Source of the DNA: Candidatus Uhrbacteria bacterium | GTDB lineage: Bacteria; Patescibacteriota; Patescibacteriia; UBA9934; GWF2-40-263 | Length of the DNA stretch: 26,481 bases | NCBI GenBank assembly: GCA_016208545.1 | Contig: JACQXU010000017.1 | Coordinates: 1-26,481, forward strand | Direction: 5' to 3' | Shown: in pieces, positions 20,275-26,481 of the stretch | Position numbering within the stretch: position 1 is the stretch's first letter | How the letters are laid out: each line of letters opens with the position of its first letter | Notes under the pieces: model-generated | The model's input: only the letters and a program-made list of their open reading frames with translations | The model's database searches: none | Told to the model about the DNA's origin: nothing | Made by a program: the position numbers and the translations under genes

Positions 20275-22008
20275 ATGCACACATATCTAAATTCAAAAAA
20301 ATCTGATTTTCAAACAACAATTGAGCATTTGCAAAAAGAGCTTGGGTCTTTGCGCACAGGCCGCGCGACTCCAGCTTTGGTTGAAGATATTGTTGTGAAT
20401 GCTTACGGCTCAACAATGGAAATTCGCGGGCTTGCTTCTTTGAACGTTCCTGATTCGCGAACGGTTGTTATTGATCCATGGGACAAAAGTTTAATTCAAA
20501 ACATTGAAAAAGGAATCCGTGATGCTGGAATTGGTTTGAGCCCAGTTGTTGATGGAAGTGTTTTACGAATCATGGTTCCGCAAATGACAGAAGAAAATCG
20601 AAAGCAGATTGTAAAAGTGTTAAAAGAAAAACTTGAAGATGCGCGAATTCGTTTGCGCGGATTTCGTGAAGAAATCCGTGAGGAAATTTTAAAAAGAGAA
20701 AAAGAAAAAAAGAAAGAGAATTTTCTGAAGACGAAAAATTTAAGTTGTTCGATGAACTACGGCGGACTTGCGAATTCTTGGGATTACGGTCCGCTCGGTG
20801 TTGAACTCAAACGCAACATTGTTGAAGCTTGGTGGAAACGATTTGTGACATCGCGAAAAGATATGGTTGGAATTGACGCGGCGATTATTATGAATCCAAA
20901 AGTTTGGGAAGCGTCAGGCCACACTGCGGAATTTACAGATCCACTTGTTGAGTGCAAAAAATGTCATACTCGTTTTCGCGCGGATCAGATTAGTGTGACA
21001 GACGCGTGCGCTAATTGCGGAGCAAAAAACGAATTTACACAATCAAAAAATTTCAATCTGATGTTCAAAACATTTTTAGGTTCAACAGAAGATGATTCAT
21101 CTGTTGCATATTTGCGTGGCGAGCTTGCGCAAGGAATGTTCGTTGATTTTCCAGCTGTTATTCAAACATCTCGCAAACGAGTTCCGTTTGGAATAGCGCA
21201 AACAGGAAAATGTTTTCGAAATGAAATCACGCCCGGAAATTTTATTTTTCGAACTCGCGAATTTAATTTGATGGAGTTTGAATTTTTTGTGAATCCATCA
21301 GAATGGGAAAAATGGTTTGAATATTGGCTTGGTGAAATGAAATCTTGGCTCTCTTTTTTAGGTGTGAAAGTCGATCAATTTATTCTTCATGAAATTCCAG
21401 ATGGAGAGCGTGCGCATTATTCAAAACGAACAGTTGATATTGAATATAATTATCCATTCGGACAAAAAGAATTATACGGAATCGCGTATCGAACAGATTT
21501 TGATTTGAAAAATCATATGGAAAAATCCGGAAAAGATATGCGATATACGGATCCGATGAGCGGGGAAAAATATATTCCACACGTGATTGAACCGACTTTT
21601 GGAATTGATCGCACGGTACTTGTCACGCTTTTATCAGCCTACACTGAAGAAGAAGTGTCGACAGCGGAGGAAGGTGAAACTGATAGTCGAATAGTTTTGA
21701 AACTTCCGAAAGCTCTCGCACCGTTTAAAATTGCTGTTCTTCCGCTTTCAAAAAAACCAGAATTGAATGCTGTTGCGGAACCGATTTCTGAAAAGTTGCG
21801 TGCAAGATGGTCTGTTGATTATGACGAAACGCAATCAATTGGAAAACGATATCGCCGCCAAGATGAAATCGGAACGCCGTATTGTGTGACAGTTGATTTT
21901 GATTCGCTCAATGATCAAGCTGTCACAATTCGCGATCGTGATTCAATGAAACAAGTTAGAATAAAAATAGACGAGTTGGAGCAGTGGTTTGAGAAAGAAT
22001 TAAAATAA
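20275..22008 (+). CDS. Ribosome recycling factor - glycyl-tRNA synthetase fusion ORF
   Basis: One 577-residue frame joins two proteins. Residues 1-143 are ribosome recycling factor: HLQKELGSLRTGRATPALVE, RTVVIDPWDKSLIQNIEKGI, DGSVLRIMVPQMTEENRKQI and the start of the long C-terminal helix. From residue 162 (YGGLANSWDYGPLGVELKRN) to the end it is a GRS1-type glycyl-tRNA synthetase, with a CxxC...CxxC zinc pair (CKKC, CANC), class II motif 2 (GKCFRNEITPGNFIFRTREF), motif 3 region (HVIEPTFGIDRTVL) and a C-terminal anticodon domain (APFKIAVLPLSKKPELNAVA). About 25 residues are missing from each partner at the join. In the -1 frame the RRF helix continues as EFSEDEKFKLFDEL after an A AAA AAG heptamer (20706-20712) and stops at 20804. 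Real fusion, frameshifted pair or assembly join are all possible. Confidence 0.75.
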   Translation: MHTYLNSKKSDFQTTIEHLQKELGSLRTGRATPALVEDIVVNAYGSTMEIRGLASLNVPDSRTVVIDPWDKSLIQNIEKGIRDAGIGLSPVVDGSVLRIMVPQMTEENRKQIVKVLKEKLEDARIRLRGFREEIREEILKREKEKKKENFLKTKNLSCSMNYGGLANSWDYGPLGVELKRNIVEAWWKRFVTSRKDMVGIDAAIIMNPKVWEASGHTAEFTDPLVECKKCHTRFRADQISVTDACANCGAKNEFTQSKNFNLMFKTFLGSTEDDSSVAYLRGELAQGMFVDFPAVIQTSRKRVPFGIAQTGKCFRNEITPGNFIFRTREFNLMEFEFFVNPSEWEKWFEYWLGEMKSWLSFLGVKVDQFILHEIPDGERAHYSKRTVDIEYNYPFGQKELYGIAYRTDFDLKNHMEKSGKDMRYTDPMSGEKYIPHVIEPTFGIDRTVLVTLLSAYTEEEVSTAEEGETDSRIVLKLPKALAPFKIAVLPLSKKPELNAVAEPISEKLRARWSVDYDETQSIGKRYRRQDEIGTPYCVTVDFDSLNDQAVTIRDRDSMKQVRIKIDELEQWFEKELK

Positions 22009-22011
22009 TAT

Positions 22012-22093
22012 GTCGTTGCGAGGTCGTGTCATGTCGGAGGGAACAACGGCGACAGTCCGGTGGCCCGGAGACATGATACGCCTCGTAACGACG
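22012..22093 (-). repeat. Conserved-core hairpin, copy 3 (reversed)
   Basis: Read on the reverse strand: stem CGTCGTTACGAGG...CATGTC with GACATG...CCTCGCAACGAC, around the core TCTCCGGGCCACCGGACT then GTCGCCGTTGTTCCCT. It starts 3 bases after the rrf-glyS stop and ends 9 bases before the M16 gene. Confidence 0.82.
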
Positions 22094-22102
22094 AAATAGT
22101 TT

Positions 22103-23389
22103 ATGCATCACATCACTCTCAAAAATGGTTTACGTGTTTTGTTGAACCCAATCAAAGGCACAGACACTGTGACCGCACTTGTTTTTGTTAGAATCGGATC
22201 GCGTTACGAGTCGCTTTCAATGAATGGAGTGACGCATTTTGTTGAACATCTCATGTTCAAAGGAACACAACGTCGTCCAAACACGCAAAAAATCACACGC
22301 GCTCTTGATGCGATTGGAGCAGAGTTCAATGCGTTTACTTCAAAATGTGTTACTGGTTATTACATAAAATCTGATCGAAAAGCCCTTCCACTTTCACTTG
22401 ATATTTTATCTGACATGCTTTTTAATTCTAAATTTGATGAAAAAGAAATCAATCGTGAGAAGGGAGTTATCATTGAAGAGATCAACTTGTATCGAGAAAA
22501 TCCAATACATCATGTTGAGGACTTGATTGAGGAAGCGCTTTTTGACGGTCATGTTCTTGGGAGAAATGTTGTTGGAACACACAAAACAATCAAAGAAATG
22601 CCGCGTGAAGAAATATACAAGTATTACAAATCGAATTATTCTCCATCGAACATGATTTTGGTTGTGTCTGGAAATATAGATTCTCACGCGCGAACGATGA
22701 TTGAAAAATGTTTTGGAAGAAAAAAGTCAGAGAAAGATTGTCGAGCAAAGTTTGAACCGTTTGTTGGTCGAAAAGATTCAAAGTTAGCTCCGCACGTTCG
22801 CATACAAACCAAAAAAACAGAGCAGATTCAAATTACAATTGGTTTTCCGTCATATGGAATTGATGATGATAGAAACGCGGCACTTAGCTTGCTTTCGATC
22901 GTTCTTGGCGGAAATATGAGTTCGAGATTATTCATTCAAGTTCGTGAACGGCGAGGGTTGGCGTACCGAGTTGGAACAGATATGGAAGCTTACGAAGATG
23001 TTGGATATTTTATTGTGCGAGCAGGACTTGATCAAAAACGTCTTCCGCTTGCAATGAAAACAATCATGAACGAATTGCGTTCAGTCGCGCGATCGGGAAT
23101 TACAAACGAAGAGTTGAAAGATGCAAAAACATTTTTGCACGGGCAGGTTGCAATTCAAATGGAAGATTCATTTCATCAAGCTGAATGGTATGCGAAGCAA
23201 AAAATGTTTCACCAAAAAGTCCGCTCTCCGCATGATTTTCTAAAAATTATTGACACACAAAGCGTGTTGGACGTTAAACGCGTCGCAAAAGAGGTGATTG
23301 ATTTTTCAAAAATGGGAATCGGAGTTGTTGGACCCTACGAGGATAGAGATGATTTTCTCCGCAGAGCAAAATTAATGGCTAACGGCTAA
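22103..23389 (+). CDS. M16-family zinc metallopeptidase
   Basis: The 428-residue protein has the inverted zinc motif H-F-V-E-H (His45, Glu48, His49) in NGVTHFVEHLMFKGTQRRPN and the third ligand Glu region in GVIIEEINLYRENP, plus the C-terminal half domain with GGNMSSRLFIQVRERRGLAY, the R/Y substrate-binding motif of processing-peptidase-like M16B enzymes. The single-chain length of about 430 fits the M16B group that works as a dimer. It probably degrades or trims peptides in the cytoplasm; no signal peptide is seen. It starts 9 bases after a conserved-core hairpin without an SD, and its stop TAA is part of the heptamer array leading to tpiA. Confidence 0.92.
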   Translation: MHHITLKNGLRVLLNPIKGTDTVTALVFVRIGSRYESLSMNGVTHFVEHLMFKGTQRRPNTQKITRALDAIGAEFNAFTSKCVTGYYIKSDRKALPLSLDILSDMLFNSKFDEKEINREKGVIIEEINLYRENPIHHVEDLIEEALFDGHVLGRNVVGTHKTIKEMPREEIYKYYKSNYSPSNMILVVSGNIDSHARTMIEKCFGRKKSEKDCRAKFEPFVGRKDSKLAPHVRIQTKKTEQIQITIGFPSYGIDDDRNAALSLLSIVLGGNMSSRLFIQVRERRGLAYRVGTDMEAYEDVGYFIVRAGLDQKRLPLAMKTIMNELRSVARSGITNEELKDAKTFLHGQVAIQMEDSFHQAEWYAKQKMFHQKVRSPHDFLKIIDTQSVLDVKRVAKEVIDFSKMGIGVVGPYEDRDDFLRRAKLMANG

Positions 23390-23418
23390 AGACTAACAGC
23401 TAACGGCTTGGTTCTTAA
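23377..23418 (+). repeat. Heptamer array before tpiA
   Basis: Units GGCTAAC, GGCTAAA, GACTAAC, AGCTAAC in exact register, then two degenerate units, ending 1 base before the ATG at 23420. The array begins in the last codons of the M16 gene and supplies its TAA stop. Confidence 0.8.
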
Positions 23419-23419
23419 T

Positions 23420-24199
23420 ATGAAAACTATAATAGCAAATTGGAAAATGAATGTCGGAGTTCGTGAAAGTGTTGCGCTTGCTCGCGGAACGCTTTTGGCA
23501 TTGCGCGGACGACGTGTTATTCCAGAGGTTGTTATTTGTCCGCCGTTTGTAGCGCTTTCGGAAGTTCATAAAGTTATTGCGCACAGCGCTGTGCAAATTG
23601 GAGCGCAAAATGTTTTTTGGGAAGATCACGGAGCGTTCACTGGTGAAATTAGTGCTCGAATGCTAACAGAGCTAGGCGTTAGTCACGTAATAATTGGACA
23701 TTCAGAACGTCGAGAAAATTTGTGTGAAACTGATGAAATGGCGAAAAAGAAAGTTGCGCAAGCGCTTGCAAATCAAATGAATGTGATTTTGTGCGTTGGG
23801 GAAACGGCACAAGAAAGAACTGCCGGAACAGAACGTGAACGTGTTCGAACGCAACTCGCGCACGCGCTTTCTGATGTGCGTTTGAAAAGTCATGATCGTC
23901 TTTTGATTGCGTACGAGCCTGTTTGGGCGATAGGAACAGGGCAGACACCAGATGTTCCAGATGTGCTTGCTATGCACGAGTTTATTCGTTCTGTATTGAG
24001 TGATGTTTTGCCGAATATGGATGCGAGTCAGTTGCGCGTTTTGTACGGAGGAAGTGTTGACGGAACAAACTCGTATCAATTTTTGCGCGAGAAAACGATT
24101 GATGGACTGCTTGTTGGAGCCGCAAGTGTGAAATTGAATCAGTTTAAAGAAATTATTGATGCTACAAGCGAAGTGCTTGATGCACAGAAATCTGTATGA
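23420..24199 (+). CDS. tpiA: Triosephosphate isomerase
   Basis: Start at MKTIIANWKMNVGVRESVAL; the frame extends four codons upstream but these lie in the repeat. The 259-residue TIM barrel shows all catalytic elements: NWKMN (Asn, Lys), IIGHSERRE (His95 region), AYEPVWAIGTG (Glu165 and the flexible loop 6) and LYGGSVDGTNS (phosphate-binding loop), ending DGLLVGAASVKL. It interconverts dihydroxyacetone phosphate and glyceraldehyde 3-phosphate in glycolysis. Length is normal. The stop overlaps the start of the TPR gene (ATGATG), so both are translated together. Confidence 0.96.
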   Translation: MKTIIANWKMNVGVRESVALARGTLLALRGRRVIPEVVICPPFVALSEVHKVIAHSAVQIGAQNVFWEDHGAFTGEISARMLTELGVSHVIIGHSERRENLCETDEMAKKKVAQALANQMNVILCVGETAQERTAGTERERVRTQLAHALSDVRLKSHDRLLIAYEPVWAIGTGQTPDVPDVLAMHEFIRSVLSDVLPNMDASQLRVLYGGSVDGTNSYQFLREKTIDGLLVGAASVKLNQFKEIIDATSEVLDAQKSV

Positions 24200-25041
24200 T
24201 GTGGACTATTCCTATCATAGTTATTATTGTTAGTTTGATCGCTATTATTTTTGTTTTGATAAAAAAAATTCCCAAGTTACGCGTGATTGATGTTCAATCT
24301 ATTCCAGAAGAACGCACACGAGAACTAAAAGAAAAAATTATAATGGAAAAATTGTCTCGTTCCGGACGAAATAAATTGCGGATTGTTGCGAAAGTTTTTT
24401 CGTCAATTACAAAAGTATTTTCTAGATTCGGCCGTCGAACTGTTCAAAAATTGTATGCGATCGAACAGTATTATCAAAAATTGAATCGTACAGCAACGGA
24501 GGGTCAGCATTCTTATTCACATGAGACGATTAAACAAATGACTGTTGAAGCTGAATCGCTAATTCGACAAGAAGAATTTATTCCAGCAGAGAAAATTTAT
24601 ATTGACATCATAAGCCATAATCCAAAAAGTGTTGATGCTTATGAAGGATTGGGAAATCTGTATTTGAAAAAAGGAGAATACGAGCAAGCTAAAGAGACGT
24701 TCAAGTTCTCGCTCCGTATTTCGCCTAACGACGCGAGTGTGCATGTTTCGCTTGCAGAACTTGAAACCAAACTTGGAAATCACAAACAAGCGCTTGAATC
24801 TTTGCGCAAAGCAGTTGGAAAGAGATCAAAGAATCCGAAGTATTTGGATTTATACATTGAGTCTGCGCTTTTGGCTGGTTCGCTCAAGGACGCACGAAAC
24901 GGTTTACAGCTTTTGAAACGTGTGAATCCGGAAAACCAGAAGATTCAGGATTTTGAAGAACGATTTTTGAAGTTAAAAGAGGAATATATTGCGAAAACAA
25001 GCACTCATCAAACTGAAGATGAATCAAAAACCCATCATTAG
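24196..25041 (+). CDS. Membrane-anchored TPR protein
   Basis: The 281-residue protein has one N-terminal membrane helix (about residues 3-23, WTIPIIVIIVSLIAIIFVLI), a basic linker, and three to four tetratricopeptide repeats in residues 110-250: AESLIRQEEFIPAEKIYIDI, NPKSVDAYEGLGNLYLKKGE YEQAKETFKFSL, and PNDASVHVSLAELETKLGNH. TPRs bind other proteins; partner unknown. Translation is coupled to tpiA, although a functional link is not obvious. The stop TAG lies in the loop of the terminator hairpin, whose left stem arm is read as the last codons. Confidence 0.82.
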   Translation: MMWTIPIIVIIVSLIAIIFVLIKKIPKLRVIDVQSIPEERTRELKEKIIMEKLSRSGRNKLRIVAKVFSSITKVFSRFGRRTVQKLYAIEQYYQKLNRTATEGQHSYSHETIKQMTVEAESLIRQEEFIPAEKIYIDIISHNPKSVDAYEGLGNLYLKKGEYEQAKETFKFSLRISPNDASVHVSLAELETKLGNHKQALESLRKAVGKRSKNPKYLDLYIESALLAGSLKDARNGLQLLKRVNPENQKIQDFEERFLKLKEEYIAKTSTHQTEDESKTHH

Positions 25042-25056
25042 TAATGATGGGTTTTT
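25031..25056. terminator. Bidirectional terminator overlapping the TPR stop codon
   Basis: CCCATCATTA / TAATGATGGG perfect stem with A5 left and T5 right. It ends both the forward TPR transcript and the convergent reverse tRNA transcript. The gene's last codons form the left arm. Confidence 0.92.
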
Positions 25057-25073
25057 ATCTTTTTCTGCAAAAC

Positions 25074-25149
25074 TGGAGCCACCTGTCGGACTCGAACCGA
25101 CGACCTTTTCTTTACAAAAGAATTGCTCTACCAGCTGAGCTAAGGTGGC
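25074..25149 (-). tRNA. tRNA-Thr(TGT)
   Basis: Full cloverleaf on the reverse strand: acceptor GCCACCT / AGGTGGC, D-arm GCTC-AGCTGGTA-GAGC, anticodon loop TTTGTAA with anticodon TGT, T-arm GTCGG-TTCGAGT-CCGAC, discriminator T and an encoded CCA. It is the last gene of a reverse tRNA cluster. Confidence 0.93.
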
Positions 25150-25185
25150 GAATAGTCGTCGTCTAAAATGAGATGAGAAATCGAT

Positions 25186-25271
25186 TGGTGGGCCGGGTAG
25201 GATTCGAACCTACGAAGGCATAAGCCGCGACATTTACAGTGTCGTGCGTTTAACCGCTTCGCTACCGACCC
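25186..25271 (-). tRNA. tRNA-Tyr(GTA)
   Basis: Reverse-strand cloverleaf with acceptor GGGTCGG / CCGGCCC, anticodon stem-loop CGACA-CTGTAAA-TGTCG (anticodon GTA), a long class II variable arm, T-loop TTCGAAT, discriminator A and encoded CCA. The stop codon of the upstream reverse gene (25262-25264) lies within its 5' acceptor/D region, so the mature tRNA must be cut from that message by RNase P. Confidence 0.94.
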
Positions 25272-25897
25272 ACAAAATATTTCAAGTATTCCTGAATCCA
25301 AGTTAAAATTTGATTAAGTAATTTTTTGTCTCCGTAACGAATATGAACGACACCATATCGCATACGAGGAGGTCTTTTGTTCGTTTTACTTTTGACAGGT
25401 GTCCTAATATAAGGTTTTGAAAATCGTCTAACTGGAATTTTTAAGCAATCACTCCAAAAGTTAGTTATTTTTTTCAAATCTTGTCCTGGATGGCAATAAA
25501 TATACCCTCTTAGTTTCCCTTCGTCAATCCCGCACACTTCACGCAAAAATCTCATAAAAATGAGGCACATGAAAGGATCGCTATTCACAAAATCCACCAC
25601 AGAATATCCTTTTGAACCTTCCGCCCAATAAAGCATTATTCCAGCAATTTTTAATTCTTCTTCTTTTTTATTCAATCTATGTTTTATTTTGAATGATTCC
25701 GGTTTGTGTCTAAAGGAGGCTTCGGACGCTTCTCTTGGCCCTCGTCTCGGAATTTTTTTGTCTCGTAGAAATCTGTAAACTGTTTGAAGGCCTATTCCGA
25801 AATGTTCTGCAATTTTTTTAGCACTCCAAAGTTTAACACTGTATAGATTGATTACTTCTCGATGTTCTGATTTTTTAATTGCTTTTGGATAACTCAT
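25262..25897 (-). CDS. HTH protein with homing-endonuclease-like C-terminal domain
   Basis: The 211-residue protein starts MSYPKAIKKSEHREVINLYS, followed by a helix-turn-helix (about 20-48, KLWSAKKIAEHFGIGLQTVY RFLRDKKIP) and a basic linker. From about residue 82 a domain with AGIMLYWAEGSKGYSVVDFV NSDPFM, FLREVCGIDEGKLRGYIYCH and FWSDCLKIPVRRF follows. This LYWaEGsK...NSDp pattern recalls LAGLIDADG-like proteins common in CPR and archaea (from memory, unverified). It may cut or bind DNA. A TTGACA box lies upstream at 25939-25944. It is wedged between two tRNA genes and its TAG stop is inside tRNA-Tyr, so it may be a mobile gene lodged in a tRNA cluster. Confidence 0.7.
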   Translation of the reverse strand: MSYPKAIKKSEHREVINLYSVKLWSAKKIAEHFGIGLQTVYRFLRDKKIPRRGPREASEASFRHKPESFKIKHRLNKKEEELKIAGIMLYWAEGSKGYSVVDFVNSDPFMCLIFMRFLREVCGIDEGKLRGYIYCHPGQDLKKITNFWSDCLKIPVRRFSKPYIRTPVKSKTNKRPPRMRYGVVHIRYGDKKLLNQILTWIQEYLKYFVGR

Positions 25898-25950
25898 AGT
25901 TAATGTCAGTGTAACATAAAATTCTGGCTTTAACCATTTGTCAACATCAA

Positions 25951-25972
25951 AACACTCCGTATATGAAGTGTT
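25951..25972 (-). terminator. Hairpin after tRNA-Thr(GGT)
   Basis: On the reverse strand AACACT / AGTGTT with TTTT following, 2 bases after the encoded CCA of the tRNA. It would end or process the tRNA-Thr transcript before the HTH gene's own TTGACA. Confidence 0.55.
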
Positions 25973-25973
25973 C

Positions 25974-26049
25974 TGGAGCCGTCGTCGGGAATTGAACCCG
26001 AGACCCCATCCTTACCATGGATGTGCTCTACCAGCTGAGCTACGACGGC
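25974..26049 (-). tRNA. tRNA-Thr(GGT)
   Basis: Reverse-strand cloverleaf: acceptor GCCGTCG / CGACGGC, D-arm GCTC / GAGC, anticodon stem-loop CATCC-ATGGTAA-GGATG (anticodon GGT), T-arm CTCGG-GTTCAAT-TCCCG region, discriminator T and encoded CCA. It is the first gene of the reverse tRNA cluster. Confidence 0.93.
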
Positions 26050-26062
26050 GTTTACGACGAGA

Positions 26063-26091
26063 ATAATATCAAAGGTCTAAATTCCTGTGAA
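26063..26091 (-). promoter_or_regulatory. Promoter of the tRNA cluster
   Basis: Reverse-strand TTCACA (26086-26091), 17 bp, TATTAT (26063-26068), ending 14 bases before the tRNA-Thr 5' end. Confidence 0.7.
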
Positions 26092-26095
26092 GGGC

Positions 26096-26124
26096 TTGAC
26101 GAGTTTGTTAATATTCTATATTCT
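26096..26124 (+). promoter_or_regulatory. Promoter of rpmG
   Basis: TTGACG (26096-26101), exactly 17 bp, TATTCT (26119-26124), placing the transcript start near 26131 and giving rpmG a leader of about 15 nt. It is back-to-back with the tRNA promoter. Confidence 0.8.
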
Positions 26125-26145
26125 TGCGACATCAAATCAAACCAT

Positions 26146-26301
26146 ATGTCCCAAGACAACATGATCAAGCTCGAGTGCACAGAGTGCAAAAATATCGGTT
26201 ACCGCAGTCACAAGAACAAGAAAACGATCAAAGAACGGATTGAACTTAAGAAGTTCTGCAACCGTTGTGGAAAGCACATTCTGCACAAAGAGACAAAATA
26301 A
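26146..26301 (+). CDS. rpmG: 50S ribosomal protein L33
   Basis: The 51-residue product from the ATG at 26146 (MSQDNMIKLECTECKNIGYR) has the L33 fold: KLECTECKNIGYRSHKNKK and LKKFCNRCGKHILHKETK. It keeps both CxxC pairs (CTEC, CNRC), so it is the zinc-binding form. It is a component of the large subunit near the E site. The frame upstream to 26017 crosses the tRNA and promoters and is not coding; an inner ATG at 26161 (MIKLECTEC) is an alternative start. It stands alone between promoter and terminator, and uses more C-ending codons than its neighbours, as highly expressed genes often do. Confidence 0.93.
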   Translation: MSQDNMIKLECTECKNIGYRSHKNKKTIKERIELKKFCNRCGKHILHKETK

Positions 26302-26322
26302 AACCGGCCTGTGCCGGTTTTT
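26300..26322 (+). terminator. Terminator of rpmG
   Basis: ACCGGC / GCCGGT stem with a CTGT loop, A-tract before and T5 after. It starts at the end of the stop codon. Confidence 0.88.
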
Positions 26323-26409
26323 GCAATTTTTGTCAATAGACTGTACACTTACCCTTATGAGGTGACAATATGCTAGGTTAGGGGTAACAAAGGGTAACTC
26401 CTTTGAAAT

Positions 26410-26481
26410 ATGCCTAAAAACCATACCCCTGCAGCTCCAAGAGATATTAGATTCCGTTGGTATAAACAGGTCGAACAATAC
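26410..26481 (+). CDS. Start of a gene cut by the window edge
   Basis: ATG at 26410 opens 24 codons to the last base (MPKNHTPAAPRDIRFRWYKQ then VEQY). The family is not recognisable from this. The leader contains two GGGTAAC copies (26382 and 26393 areas) and a TTACCC at 26350, which could pair or serve as operator sites. No clear SD. Confidence 0.45.
   Translation, partial: MPKNHTPAAPRDIRFRWYKQVEQY

Noticed and set aside
26017..26145. N-terminal extension of L33
   Set aside because: It crosses tRNA-Thr and two promoters; L33 is normally about 50 residues.
1..26481. UGA recoded as glycine (SR1/Gracilibacteria code)
   Set aside because: UGA ends pyrH, the winged-helix gene and tpiA at family-typical lengths, so the standard stop meaning holds here.

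Overview
The window looks like a piece of a small-genome bacterium of the Patescibacteria/CPR type (probably a Parcubacteria-like lineage). This is inferred from gene content: a CPR-style UMP kinase, a very short TsaB, a DUF4012 protein, a TrmB-type regulator, an archaeal/eukaryal-type (GRS1) glycyl-tRNA synthetase, short intergenic gaps and an AT-rich code with many SD-less starts. UGA acts as a normal stop (pyrH, rrf-glyS neighbours, tpiA), which argues against the UGA-recoding CPR lineages.

Layout. 1-2000: 3' end of pyrH, a MITE, a secreted cysteine-containing protein with atypical base composition and a convergent unknown gene. 2030-3280: rplJ-rplL operon with promoter, L10-type leader, attenuator and terminator. 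3315-5430: a structured inverted repeat, then a reverse-strand membrane beta-propeller gene that appears to have lost part of its N-terminal PP2C-like domain. 5435-7130: winged-helix regulator, tsaB, small MscS/CmpX-like membrane protein. 7136-15270: an envelope/polysaccharide cluster (processive GT2, two further GT2s, DUF4012 protein, MreB, GT4). 15315-16091: TrmB-like regulator. 16089-18376: a 2.3 kb island dominated by palindromes, promoters and terminators, with three candidate non-coding transcripts and one strikingly GC-rich reverse-strand gene. 18377-25056: holB, an Asp-box lipoprotein, an rrf-glyS fusion ORF, an M16 peptidase, tpiA and a TPR protein. 25074-26481: reverse tRNA-Thr(TGT), tRNA-Tyr(GTA), an HTH/homing-endonuclease-like gene, tRNA-Thr(GGT), then forward rpmG and the start of another gene.

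The most unusual signal is in the gaps between genes. Almost every forward gene start that is not translationally coupled to its upstream gene is preceded by a member of one of a few repeat families: (i) arrays of exact 7-bp periodicity running up to an SD-less ATG (rplJ, rplL, mscS-like, mreB, trmB-like, rrf-glyS, tpiA), in two cases folded into long hairpins; (ii) a ~180-bp MITE with TA target duplications and a central hairpin whose stem covaries between copies (three copies); (iii) a hairpin with a fixed ~35-nt core and locus-specific compensated stems (three copies); (iv) single-copy long palindromes. Together these look like a repeat-based system of gene leaders and spacers that I do not recognise as described.

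Several genes also show deletion-like junctions (PP2C-like gene, rrf-glyS, possibly holB/lipoprotein). These could be real reductive events or assembly artefacts, and reads across the junctions would settle which.
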